DNA from: Microvelia longipes
Taxonomy: Eukaryota > Arthropoda > Insecta > Hemiptera > Veliidae
DNA length: 64,000 bases
Reading direction: 5' to 3'
Assembly (NCBI GenBank): GCA_018340805.1
Contig: JACMZG010001908.1
Location: forward strand, 46,670,973-46,734,972
In this document: positions 35,791 to 47,699 of the stretch, one piece after another
Position numbering within the stretch: position 1 is the first letter of the stretch
Layout of the letters: every line of letters begins with the position of its first letter
Made by a program: the position numbers and the translations under genes
Notes under the pieces: generated by a model
The model's database searches: none
Seen by the model: the letters and a program-made list of their open reading frames with translations, nothing else
Told to the model about the DNA's origin: nothing

Positions 35791-38700
35791 TTTAGTTTTT
35801 CGATACGAAGAACTTTTAGTCAACTGTAGACTAAACCTAAAAGAAAGGGTTGTGCATATAAAATGCAAGATATTTTAAATTATTGTGAGGAGCAAACGAG
35901 TATTGCAGCATGAATATGCAGATACATGTGTCAGGCTCTACAACCAGTGGCTTCTGAAAAGCTTTCATTATTTTCCAGAGATCCTTTTTCTGTTATCATT
36001 TATTTATTAGTAAGACTATATACTTGTTAGCAATATGTCATAGGTCTTAGTAAATATTTCATCATAAAATGGTATTGTCATTTTCTTTCTCTATAGGTCT
36101 TGTTTAAAATAAATGATTGAGAAGGTGTAGGGTTTAGGGCACGTCCTCAACGGAAAGGCACTATAAGCAATGAGTTGTCAAACATTTATAGTTAAAATAA
36201 AAGAAATAGCTAACCAAGATGGACGTTAAACAAAAAGAGTAGAAATAATAATAATAACAAAGAATAAACCTGAGACTTAAATAAAAATATATATTTTTGT
36301 TATTTCATTCCTCAGTGAAAAAAGGCGAAATGGCGTCACGTCAAATCTTGAGCTCATAAATAATATTTTAGACGCCCTAGAACTACAGGGAAGGAACCCC
36401 AGGAATATTGGGGCTAAATATTTGATAAACTACCCCTCAAAACTCTTACACTTTTGTTTCTTTCTATTTTCTTTAAAAGAAAATTTCTCTCGGTATAAAC
36501 GGAAATTCTGTGAAAACTGTTTTTGAAAATGATTGCTAGTGAGTTTTTTCATGGAGTTTAAATCCTTAGAGAACTACTTACTAACAAATAAATGATAGGA
36601 AAGAAAATAGAAATAAATAATTTCTCAGAAAACTAGCACCTCTTAAAGAAGATTTTTTAAATTATTAAGAATTATCGATTTACTTGAAAGTACATCAGTC
36701 AGATACTTTTAACTTAAGACTTATTACTTCGAGACTTCTAGTTTTCCTGAGAGCTAATAATCCTTTAAGTCTTCAAGAATAATAAATTCTCAGTGACAAG
36801 GAAGAAATAAACCTTTACTAAAGAAAATATTAAAGGAATCGTGAATTATAAACATTTTAATATCTTTAATAAAGTAGCGCTGTAGAATATAAACTTTTAG
36901 TTTAGGGTTTTTATGTAAAATGTGAATAAGGAAACTTTTATTTAAGTGTTTTGTGGATCAAAAGTTGTTCCACTCCTATTGCCGATAGATAGGGCTGCAT
37001 GTAAGTGAGAATTGCCTAATTTTTATTGTTGGAGCCCTTATATTCTTATGACCCATAAGAATCCAGGGTTTCAGAAAACTAATAAACACACCCTTATCGC
37101 CACTTCTACTTTAATCAGCAGTAACGCGCGTTGATTTTGTATACAGATACTACTTTATTTGTTGTTTACTATACCTATATTGTATAATAAGTATTTATTT
37201 ATACTTTATATTTTGATAATTTATTTACAATTAATTGGTTTCCTTTTTGTAGTACGTAAGAAACTTAAACTATATTCTGACTAATTGTGAAATCAAATAT
37301 GTTTAACTTCTTCTACAAGTGACCAGTTTTATTTGTTATCAAATAATAATTGAATATTATATTTTGTAAGAAACAACAATGAATCGGTTTGAATTATAGG
37401 GTAGAGAGAAAACGCGTGAGCCTTTTTGTCATTACGAAGACAATACTAGATATAAAGTATCCCATTCAAGCAAAGTTTATTCCTTTAGTACATTTCGTTT
37501 ATTTAGTAAGTAAATGTATTTTGAGTCATTAATAAGATATCAGAAAAATTAAATATTTATTATACTTGGCTTGAACATATTACTAGAGGGTAATAACAGA
37601 ACGAAATAAAGATTATTGCAGAAATAATTTGATTTACCCCTATAGTAAGTAGTGTTGTTTGGTCGTGTGCACCTCTCATCGAGTTAATCGAAATGGGAGT
37701 CCCAAATGTTTTCTACTACTTTAATGTAGGAAAATAGTTATACCTAGCTTTTATGGGGAACGGAAGAGGGAGTTAATTGATTTCACACTTAGAAGTGGGA
37801 AGCATATAAACATATGTCCGGGGCAATCAGCATGAGAGGAGGGTGTTGAGTTGTGTTCTGACTCACCGCAACAAAAATGCATCAGGAATGTAAAGAGAGG
37901 GGTGACAAGGAAACGAAAGATTGATCGAAAAATATAAGACTACGTCAGCTGCAAAAGGCAATCGCAGATGGGAAAGACACCGAATTTTTAAGTGCCCTTA
38001 CTTTTCCCTTTAGAGTACAGTGGATGGTTGAAAACTGAGAAGGGTGTCTCATTTCAACCACTTGACAATGGAGCCTGAGGTAAACTCCTTGTGGACACTT
38101 AGCTCTCGTCAACCTCTTGCCTGAGTGAGCCACTTCATCTACAATGTGAAGTGAAGCCAACCACTTACATCCAGTAATGAATTATTAGAGTCTTCAGGAC
38201 AAAAATATTATAAGTGTTTCATCATTCATTTACAGCAGTTAAAATGATGAATGGGACCAATTTTAATTTTAAATATGGTCTAAATAATGGATAAAAGTTA
38301 ACAAAACTTATCTCTATAATGTGTTACTATGGCCATTTTTAGTCGAATTGTGACCACTCAAGATTTTTTTCATAGGTATAACAGTCATAATATCAATATG
38401 TAAAAAGATCTTAATACAGCTATGTATCAGCGATTAATTGAATGGCTAACTCCCTATCATTTTGACTTGAACTGCGGTACATACCGCTTTGCTACATTTA
38501 TTTAAGTTCGACTATTACTAATCATGAAGATGAAACAATCGGTGATAATTATAAATACTTTATCCTCTTAAACTGCCCTTTATTTTAACTGTTAAAAAAT
38601 ACCTTCATTTTAAACTGCAATCGAAGTTTAAAATGGTTTAAATTTAGTATTTTCGAATCTTTACAGTAAGTTGTAACTCCATATTTGTCCGTACTTTGAT

Positions 38701-38845
38701 GAACATTCACAAATTAAAATGAAATCATCCAAATAAACGTGTCATGTTATCGCTTAATTAAACCTGGAACACAGCGAATTCCTATTTTTAACTTTTTCCT
38801 CGTTTGCATCGTTGGTGGTGTATCAGAAAAGTATTAAATATGCAC
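35791..38845. other. Non-coding stretch
   Basis: The frame at 37945-38160 (minus, 71 residues) is less biased in composition than others (VDEVAHSGKRLTRAKCPQG) but is unassigned. Nothing else seen. Confidence 0.4.
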
Positions 38846-38849
38846 GAAA

Positions 38850-39290
38850 CAAAATTTCCAAACCGGGTATCAGGTGTTTTCAAGTCCTCTTACCTCCCAG
38901 TGTATTTATGGCTGAGGGTTATCAATAGTACAAAAGTCTATCTTTTCCGGAAAATATTTTTATAGCATCATTTATCGCAGTAGTAATGACTCCTCAAAAA
39001 TTTAGAAAACTCATATTACGCTAAGAAACGTTTTGGACGATTTAAAATTTAAAACGCATGTGGGTATGTATAAGACCAACAAATGTGACAAGCTTCTTGT
39101 AATTGTCTGAATCAGTTCTATTTTTATAAAATGGGATGTTTACTTTAAAAATCGACAAATAATCTAATTTAGTCGAAAATTGGTACATGTGATGTCATTA
39201 AGTAATGTTATTAATATATATACTAAGTCTTTTTTTGTTTCGAAAGAGATTTTGCGGTACAGACTCACCATGATGTTTATTAAAAAAAAC
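38850..39290 (+). repeat. Composite repeat family, decayed copy (copy 5)
   Basis: TACCTCCCAGTGTATTTATG, TTTTCCGGAAAATATTTTTA, GCATCATTTATCGCAGTAG and AAAATTGGTACATGTGATG follow the family order. The 5S module and tail are not visible. Confidence 0.5.
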
Positions 39291-39431
39291 TCAGTAGAAT
39301 TAAAAACAATCATTATATAGTTAACCTCAATAGTCTACAAAAATGATAACTGATCGGTTTCGACTTTACGTCGTACTCAGAGCTATTTGCAGACTGAGTA
39401 TTTTAGGTAGCAAGTAGGAAGAGGGAGCAGA

Positions 39432-39783
39432 GGAAGGAGTTAGTGTGGGTGTGGTTGGGGGTACTGGTGGGGGAGGGTTACCTGTGTCTGAAGAAGTCTA
39501 GGGAACCAGGTATAATAAAGGAACAAAAAAATACTTAAAATTATTTATTTATTATTATTTATATTATTATTTAAATTATTTATAAAATTATTTATAAACT
39601 AACTAACAATACAATAAAATCTGAAAAGCATGTGACTCATAAAGCTATTATGCTATTATGCTTACATATCTAATTATAACATAGCAGAGATGTCGAACTT
39701 AAGTAACTAATACACAAATAAACTTTACTTATTACTAAAAAATTGTACCAGTACCCCCAACCACACCCACGCTAAGTCCTTCC
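39432..39783. repeat. Inverted repeat with 37-bp G-rich arms
   Basis: GGAAGGAGTTAGTGTGGGTG plus TGGTTGGGGGTACTGGT at 39432-39468 is matched, with about three differences, by the complement at 39747-39783. The roughly 280 bp between is AT-rich. Confidence 0.8.
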
Positions 39784-41100
39784 TTTGCAACCGGCAAAGG
39801 AAGACTTCACACTCTAAAAACCAGGCTGTAAACCATGGTTTTTCTCCCGTTTTGAGACAACGATGTCCTCGTGTAGCGTAGCCATGGTACCGGTTTGTTT
39901 TTTTACTCTTTTACGCCAGTGCGAAGCTGAAAAAATAAATAAAGATAGCAAAAGAGTTGTTTAGATGTATTTTTACCTAGCATCCAAATGTTTTTACTTA
40001 ATAATAAACACTGATGATTTTATCGTGTTATATTACTCGTTATTTAGTTTGAAATAAACCCGTATGCGACAACCTGAGAAAAACTACACTTGTTTCAAAA
40101 GCCGTCTAATTTACATGATTAAATGATGAAGCAAGCGCATCTAACCAGACAGAGTGTGTTAAGCTACATCGACATAAAGCTTTTCAAAGCTAGATGTCAC
40201 CGCATCAGAAAGCTCAACTCATTCTCATCTTGTGTTTAATTTAACACTTGACTTGATGGAGATGTAAATGACCTTATAAATAAATAAGCAACTCTACAAG
40301 CCTGACGTTCAAACCTTTCAATTAAAAATAGCATGCTGACTTTAACAGGAACAGTGATTCCTCTTCACACGACATTGTATCTAAACAAACTAATAATTTA
40401 TGATAGATAAAAAGCCTTTCCGCTTTTCACTTCTATTTCTATTTGTAAACGTTAAAAGTTTAAATTATGAAAATTCTGTAATGGCGGTAAACTCATTGTA
40501 AGTGGCGTCTCTCTATTTCAACAAGTTGAGACAAGTTGTACATCAAATAAAGATATTCTGATTTTCTTGCAATGTATAGGTATTGTTTTAGATAGTATAC
40601 AGCATTTCTTTTTAAACTTATCAAAGTTAATGACGAGGAGTTCGTTGTCAAATTTATAATTTGTACAGTTGGATTGAGGTGGGGAAGTTCCAAGTTATAA
40701 CCTGATAAACCTTTCAATCGAAAAATTATTTAATGCTTGATTTCTACTGAATAAAACTTAAAATTATATACTAATAACCGTCAAGTGAAGTGTGTTGTAT
40801 AAGGTATTTCATCATCACTTCGTTCATGAGGTATTTTGCAATATTTTTAAATTTGACTATTTTTTACTTTAATCAATCTTTTATTGCAGGTCTACCTCGT
40901 AGATTTTACCAAATACAAATTTTACCCTATACGTTTAAGGTTTCTGCACTACTATAACGCCTGCTGTGTTGGATAATATTTAAACCAAAACAAAGCTTCA
41001 GGTCTACTTTTAGACCTTATTTATACTATCATTTAAGATTCAATATTTGTTGTTTATTTATATTTTTTCATATTAGTAGTTTCTTCTCATTACCAGCATT
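39784..41100. other. AT-rich non-coding stretch
   Basis: No gene or repeat recognised. The frame at 40493-40717 is unassigned. Confidence 0.5.
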
Positions 41101-41104
41101 AGTT

Positions 41105-41445
41105 TAATTTTTATCAAATGACTTGTGTAAGTATTTAAAAAACTGAAAATAATCCAATTGAGTTTAAATTTGATATAAGTGTATACTTTAAGTAATAAAT
41201 AAGTTTACTAAAGTTTTGTTTTCTACAACAAGCATATTTATGGATTTTGATGGTCAGTCTGGATAGGTGACCGCGGGGTATGAAAGCAATGAATTTATTA
41301 ACAGGGGACAAGCGAAGCGAGCCCGAGGACTTGTTGAAAAATAATTTTAACGATTTGTATATTCTGAGGACAGGTGACGCGATTCCGTATTAGGAAGGAT
41401 TAGCGCAGCGAACCTGATGTGATAAGGAAAAGTTCTGAAGTACCT
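41105..41445 (+). mobile_element. Composite repeat family copy with 5S-like module (copy 6)
   Basis: A spacer block (AAATTTGATATAAGTGTATA) precedes a 5S-like module at 41250-41291 (TGGTCAGTCTGGATAGGTGA, CCGCGGGG). It is followed by two tail blocks (GACAAGCGAAGCGAGCCCGAGG; GATTAGCGCAGCGAACCTG) and ends at TTCTGAAGTACCTG. The head is missing. Confidence 0.68.
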
Positions 41446-41561
41446 GTTGATTAATGCTTATAATAAGATTTAATTTTTAAGTAGTTCATAAGTCATAAAT
41501 TACAATTTCCTCATAGCAGATCTAGACCTAAAAATTGATTTCCACACCAATTTCAATCCTC

Positions 41562-41650
41562 TAGCATAAGAGCATTGGGAATCATCCCAATGCTCTTATG
41601 CTATGAGTCTAATACCATGGTACATCAGTACGATGATATTAGACTCATAG
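41562..41650. repeat. Two overlapping perfect hairpins
   Basis: 41562-41603 has 19-bp perfect arms (TAGCATAAGAGCATTGGGA, loop ATCA). 41601-41650 has 14-bp arms (CTATGAGTCTAATA) with a 22-nt loop. The end of the first is the start of the second. Confidence 0.88.
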
Positions 41651-43140
41651 ACACGGGGACACCCAGACAAAAACAAACCGGTTTGTAGCATAAAACACAC
41701 AGGTAGTATAAAAACAACTAACACGTATAATTCAGATAAAATTTCGATTTTATTTTTTTAGAACCAACTCATAATTGAGGTAAATAAAAAAGCTTTAGAT
41801 AGTTATTAATCAATGACCTTATTCGTATCGTTACGCATCTATAACTTCATTATTTGTTTGCTAATTACAAGAGAGTTAATTAGGTCCCAAAAGCAATAAT
41901 TTATTTTGTTAAACCCGATCATATTTAACAAGATTAAGTCCATCCACCTTAATAAACTACGGGTGAAAACCCATCTAAAAGAGTATCAAAAAATTCAGAT
42001 AGTTTTAGAAAGGTGCTACTTAGGTATTTCTTTAGAATTTTACTTTGAATTTTCATTCACATTAAAATAATGTGTCAACTGATTATTTATTAAGTTGGAG
42101 TTGAGAAGGCAACACGGTGCTGTAAATATTTTGAAATGAAACCTTTTGTGACTTCGATTAATTTGGTTGATAAAAACTAATAAAGCCCCTTTGAATTATT
42201 TATTAAAAATTAACCACTTTCTTCTTGAAAATTAAAAATGTTTTGGAGAGAAAAAGCCAAAGTAAACCAAAGAAATCACAAGAAAAACCCGAGTTAACTT
42301 GTTTTTTCGTCAAACTTTATCGCAGACCTTTACTGAAAAAGGTTGGCTTACTGAAAACAATCATTTTAGTGAACTCAAAAATCCCACACCGGAAAAATAT
42401 ACCTTACAACATTTCCTTAAAGTACCAACTTTTAGAAACTCCTGGAGAACTACCGCAAGTATATCCAGTACCCAAGAGAAAAGAAATCTTAGGCCGTGTT
42501 TTCTTTGACCCTTTTTAATAAGTTATTTAAAAAAAAAGTTTTACTTCAGGTTGACATTTCCTTTTTTTCTGACCGAATAGTAAGTTACTGAATTATTAAA
42601 AAATTTAAATTAAATTTAAAGCATTTCAATAATTATTGTAAAATATTAAATCTTGTTCGAACACAATACCCCAGCGATATAGAAATTGGCCAGTGTTACT
42701 TTTATAGGCAGGTATATCTCATTGAACAAACACTGTCAAATTTCCTATTATACTAAGAACAATCCACAACAATATCGTGTTTAAAAAATCAGGGTCTGGT
42801 TTAAATCGTGATTTAATTTGTATTTACATAATTTAAGACAACAGGATTCTGAGTTCATATTTTCAAAAAAGTTTTCCGACGACAAATTTTCCTTGGCCAG
42901 CTCTGACCTGGGTAAAATAAAAACATTAAATGCCTAGTTATTGCCTGATCCAATAATTTGAATTTTCAGCTTTATCTTAACGCTGAAAATAATACTACTT
43001 GTGGTCGTTAAATACTCATTGCAATAGATTTATGAAATATTATATAAATTAATAATTAAAAGAATAGAAAATTTTTAGAATGAAAAATACTTCAAAGGGG
43101 TGATTTATAAATTGTCAGCTTTATTTTATAGAATTAAAAT
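41651..43140. other. AT-rich non-coding stretch
   Basis: Frames at 42225-42518 and 42299-42508 overlap in different frames; neither is recognisable. Nothing else seen. Confidence 0.45.
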
Positions 43141-43145
43141 CGCAA

Positions 43146-43262
43146 GCAGGATACCTCGGAACATTTTCTTATCACATCGGATTCGCTACGCTCATCCTCC
43201 CCACATCTGACTCGCTTCGATTGTACTCAGAATATACGAGTCGTTAAATTTATATTGAACAC
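43146..43262 (-). repeat. Composite repeat family, tail only, inverted (copy 7)
   Basis: Read on the minus strand: ACGACTCGTATATTCTGAG, AATCGAAGCGAGTCAGATG, GATGAGCGTAGCGAATCCG, ATGTGATAAGAAAATGTTCC, GAGGTATCC. This closely matches the tail of the 41-kb copy. Confidence 0.75.
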
Positions 43263-43302
43263 TTTCCCAATATACCTACGGTATAAATGAGGAAAATGCA
43301 GG

Positions 43303-43425
43303 TATTGTAAGTTCATATCATTTTGATACTACCGAGTTTTGCAAAACATGAGTAGTTGACACAATATAATTGTGCGAGAGACACCAAGGAAATGTAACAA
43401 GCAAAATGCATTGTTATTGTAAGTT
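43303..43425 (+). mobile_element. 100-bp retroposon with 11-bp target duplication
   Basis: TATTGTAAGTT at 43303-43313 is repeated at 43415-43425. The 101 bp between runs from CATATCATTTTGATACTACC through TTGACACAATATAATTGTGC to AAGCAAAATGCATTGT. Related copies lie at 18131 and 33301. No coding capacity and no A-tail. It could be a retroposed small RNA or a very short SINE. Confidence 0.65.
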
Positions 43426-43429
43426 TAGT

Positions 43430-44472
43430 TTACAATAAGATCTGATACAGTCGAGAGAATTAAATGGCTTGGCTTTATTATACATCTAAGCTAAGCAAGG
43501 AAGCTAGTTCCAGTGGAATGTGAATTCCAGCCATGACTTGACATGTTTTATTTGCAGCTTATACTGTATTATTTTACAATTATAAATAAGTTACTGAAGC
43601 CTCAAATAAGGCTACTAATTACCTTTTGAATAAGTGGTTCCCCTCTCTCTTTACAATTATAGGCGGACATAAAAACAATTTTTGTTATAAATAATGGAAA
43701 ATGCACGTTTTAAACTAAGTTTAAAAGAAGTTTTAATTAAGTTAGCTTTTAACATATTTGAATTTAAAATTTGAAATTGAACACGCGATACAAACTCAAA
43801 ACTAAAATTACTTTTAAAATGTCTATTTAAACTTTACTCATGTATACATATATAACCCTAGAAGTACTTAAATTTGCAACTAATAGTAGATACTTTTAAA
43901 TAAAATTTGAAAGTAATTTTGTGATGTTTAATAGGTTTGTTGTTTCTTTTGAAAGTTTGAATATTTAAGCCTTCCATGCCATTATTTTTAATGGCATTAA
44001 AAGCAAAAAATGTTAACAATTTATTTAAACACATCATGGCAATGTTTACATCCCCTTTTCGTTTTACATTAGTGTTAATTAAAGTCGGTAGAGGGCGCCA
44101 GGGTAGACTCCAGACGGATTTTAGAGATTTAAATGTGAAATCGTCCGAATAATACTTTTATGCTAAAGGGAGACACGCTTCATGTCTCTCGAGTTATTCA
44201 GGACTTTTTTTTCTTTTTCAAACTTTTTAAAAAAGAGAATACGGGGAAAAAAGAAAATGGAAATGGAAGTGTACGGGGTAAAGACAAGCCAAGAAACGTT
44301 TTAAACATTAGAGATAAATTTGGAAAAGGCATCCCTGCTTTTACTGTTTCTAATCAAATCCGTTTGATTCAGTTTTCTTGTTTTCTATACCACTCGTATT
44401 TCTTTCAATGAATTCCGGGTAATATAGTGTCTGGAGATTTTTACGATTGACCGGAATTAGATCTGGGGGAAA
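43430..44472. other. AT-rich non-coding stretch
   Basis: The frame at 44160-44411 is lysine/phenylalanine-rich and unassigned. Nothing else seen. Confidence 0.5.
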
Positions 44473-45001
44473 AATCTGGCACGGGGTACCTTGGAACCTT
44501 GGGATTTGCAACGCTCGTTCTTACAATAAAAACGAAGAGGCCTTCGGCCAGTTGGCTGCTCCGTGGTCGCGGCGCTTCGCGTCTCGGCAGCTACGCGGCG
44601 ACGTCGCTTTTTATTTACCTGAAAGCGCAAAAATTTATTTTAGTTCTGCGTTCCGGAAAATAGTTTTACCATTTTTTTTAAACAGGAACAATAATATTTC
44701 AATCCATTTGGATCATCTTCAGGAAAAACTAAAAAACAAATGTACAAAAATATTACTAAATACGGGCCTTCGGCCCGTAGCCGCCACGCGGCCTCGGCGC
44801 TTCGCGCCTCGTCCGCTCCGCGGCGTCGGCCCGCCGGGCCGCTTCGCGCCCGGGGGCCTCCCGGTGACCGCTTCGCGGCCACATTGTTGTTGTTTTGTAT
44901 TAATGTATGGTTTCACTATCGTTTCTTGTTACATGGCATTTTGCCACGTATTTAGCGAATTTTCACGGACTCGTTTCACAGGCCCGCTTCGCGCGGCCTG
45001 A
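44473..45001. repeat. GC-rich palindrome cluster next to an inverted composite-family tail
   Basis: 44473-44520 is a minus-strand family tail (CACGGGGTACCTTGGAAC ... GCAACGCTCG). Three GC-rich blocks follow at 44536-44608, 44763-44881 and 44981-45000. They are packed with short stems closed by TTCG: GGCCTTCGGCC, GGGCCTTCGGCCC, GGCGCTTCGCGCC and CGCTTCGCG. AT-rich spacers separate them. The first spacer carries a block (AACAGGAACAATAATATTTC, AATCCATTTGGATCATC) that recurs inverted at 46510-46550. Open frames here on both strands arise because GC-rich DNA lacks stops; they are not genes. Confidence 0.75.
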
Positions 45002-45394
45002 GAGGCTTTCACAAATTTGATTTTATTAATCCTCTATTATTAATAGTAAGCAATAATATTACAGTTAACAAGCAATATAAGAAAATATAAGTATATTTAA
45101 ATACATAACTAATAAGTTTTTATAGAGGTATAAAGAATACAAGGAAAAAATCCACACGTTGCAACTGTTGAAGTAACCTTGTATAAAGGGTAAGAAAGAT
45201 TATAGTTTCATTTTCATCAGCTTTAGTTATTGTTCACTATACAAAAAGGTATAAACTCTTACTTACATTTATGATTGTTTATAGTATTTAAAGAAAAATG
45301 TCAAATTTTTTTTGTAAACAAATTGTTTATTTGAGTAAAATCTTAAGGTTGAAAAAAATATATTTATAATTATTTAAAATAAAAATACTGTTTT
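45002..45394. other. AT-rich non-coding stretch
   Basis: Nothing recognised. Confidence 0.5.
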
Positions 45395-45993
45395 CGTCAC
45401 TTAGGATTGTCCGATTGAGCTGAAACCGGTCGCAATCGTTTTAGAATGACTTCGACTATGTTAAGACTACCTCGAGGTTCTTCCTCTTTACGGGTCTGCT
45501 TAGCTCGGCGTGGTTCAGTGGAAGCCATTTTTGCCCTGTCTCTCTGGGACAGTAGGCTTAACATGATGGAGCAAGAGGTAGAGGTCTCTCTTTTATACTA
45601 TATCCCCACCCTCTAACACTACTGAACCCAACAGATATCGTACGAGTCTTTGACCTAGACGTATACATATATACAAGATTATATATATATGTATACCGAT
45701 TGCGCCATTTGTGATGGTTCGATTGAGCTGAAATTGGTCTTAATCGATTCAGCTAGCCGTCTACTTAAACACGAAATACTTTGTTTTGAAGCCATTTTAA
45801 GTTTCAAAAAATTTTTTTTTTCATGACGTCATAACTTTGGTTGATGACGTCATAATGTTTTTATAAACAATAGGCCTCGTAACCTCCACAACATCTCGCG
45901 ATTTGCAAAGTTTCGTTTCAATTTGAGAACGCCTTCGAGAGTTATCGTTCGCCATACGAAAGGGTAGAAACTCTTACATACATATATATATAT

Positions 45994-46042
<49 letters not shown>

Positions 46043-46210
46043 TATATATATATATATACATATATATATAAACTTTTTTCGGACATATATTTTTGTTATC
46101 AGGAAGCCAATAGGAACGATTCCACCCACTCCCACCCTCAACCTTCCGTCATCCGAAAACAACCTCATAAGCGTCATTTTCATTATGAAAATTCGCTAAA
46201 TACATAAAAG
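45395..46210 (+). repeat. Dispersed repeat with paired CRE sites, fullest copy (copy 3)
   Basis: Two related starts occur (GTCCGATTGAGCTGAAACCG at about 45408; GTTCGATTGAGCTGAAATTG at about 45717). ATGACGTCATAAC and TGATGACGTCATAATG follow (about 45823-45855), then AACAATAGGCCTCGTAACCTC, an (AT)n array at 45978-46070 and an end with CATAAGCGTCATTTTC and AATTCGCTAAA. No coding capacity. Confidence 0.68.
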
Positions 46211-46480
46211 TACAAAAAATAAGACAGGAACAAAACAATAATTTCAAGTATTAAACTTATATTATAACTTTATATTAAATTAATATTAAATTAATTATAA
46301 TTAATTCATAATTAATTTAATTAATTATGAATTAATTATAATATATATAAAAATAAGAATTATAATTTAAATTAATTAATTATTAAATATAAAATGTTAT
46401 ATTAAAATTATACTTGAATTCAATATATGTTTCGTTAATGTGTTTTGTTCCTGTCCTATTATTTTGAATTTTGTACTTTT
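46205..46480. repeat. Long AT-rich inverted repeat
   Basis: AAAAGTACAAAAAATAAGAC plus AGGAACAAAAC (about 46207-46238) is matched inverted at about 46440-46482. Between them are nested AATTAATTATAATTAATTC palindromes, so the whole segment can fold on itself. Confidence 0.65.
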
Positions 46481-46559
46481 GTTTTTTACTCTTTCCCGTT
46501 GATGATCCAAATGGATTGAAATATATTGTTCCTGTTAGTAAAACATTGTAGAATGTTTA

Positions 46560-47276
46560 AAAAAAGTCGTTCTTTTCCTAATAGTAATAATGGAATTCTA
46601 CAAAACAGACGTTTCTCTCTTTAGAAGTTTTATTATTACAAAATTTACATTTATGACAAACTAAAAATTTGAAATTTCATAAAACACGTAAATAATTATT
46701 ACATCGGTCTAACATTTAGTACGTAAAGACTATTAACATAGAAAAACTGTCGAGAGATCGGACCTTCCTTTCCGTGAGATTCTCTCTAAAATCAAATTTA
46801 AAAAATCATTATTAAAATTTCAAAACTTACAACTAAGCTTAATTAAAATCTGTTTGAATATAAAAATATTCTTAGATTAAGCAACCTGGCGTTGAGTTTT
46901 TATATCTTTTAATAAAGAGAAACATTTTTAAGGCGATAAAAGTCAGGTCATATAATATTTAACTATTATTTTTTTAATATTAATAAAAAACATTGTATAA
47001 TTTCTGAGGAAATAATAAATTTATATAATTTATGAGAAATATAATTTAGACATTTCTTGGAACATTGTTAAAGCCGATCGTCAACAAATATTTTAGGAGA
47101 TTTATTTTGCAACTAATTGGCATTACATTTATTAGGTTTTGGAACACTGACGCATTAAGAAAAACTAATTTTATTTTCTTTTATTCTCATATTCTTCTTG
47201 ATCAGGGAGACCCCCTCTTTAAAATAATCTACCTACCCCACTCCCCCTTTTTATGGCCCCAATCGTATATAAGCTC

Positions 47277-47277
<1 letters not shown>
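46560..47277. other. AT-rich non-coding stretch
   Basis: Nothing recognised. The frame at 47065-47355 ends in the microsatellite and is not a gene. Confidence 0.5.

Positions 47278-47360
<83 letters not shown>
47278..47360. repeat. (AT)n microsatellite
   Basis: Uninterrupted TA repeats, then a short TGTGTGTG. Confidence 0.97.
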
Positions 47361-47361
<1 letters not shown>

Positions 47362-47618
47362 AATGTCTGTGTGTGTAGATGAAGACTTCATAAGCTTATT
47401 TAAAAAATTATTTAAACATAGCAAAGCCTTTATTATGTATTTACGTAGAAATATATAAATTTGTAAACTATAATTTAAAAAAAGTTATTTTAATAATACT
47501 TGGTTTAATATCACAATAAAATAATTTTAAAATAAATTAATATTTTCATTTGTTTTGTGCGGGACCTGGACAAATGGTTAGCATTTTATTTTCAATAAAA
47601 CAAATATTGTCCGTTTTT

Positions 47619-47696
47619 TAGGCAATAAGTCACTTATTGCCTATTCAAACATTTTTACAGTAACATATTTTCGGTATAGATCAACACTGATCTATA
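47619..47696. repeat. Two adjacent hairpins
   Basis: 47619-47643 has 12-bp perfect arms (TAGGCAATAAGT) around one C. 47675-47696 has 9-bp arms (TATAGATCA). Confidence 0.75.
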
Positions 47697-47699
47697 AAC

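Noticed and set aside
44447..45001. 184-residue open frame (plus) and overlapping minus-strand frames
   Set aside because: They run through GC-rich palindromes that lack stop codons by composition. The products are Arg/Ala/Pro-rich with no domain, and frames are open on both strands at once.
47065..47355. 96-residue open frame
   Set aside because: It ends in a poly-Tyr-Ile tract translated from the AT microsatellite; the rest has no homology that I recognise.
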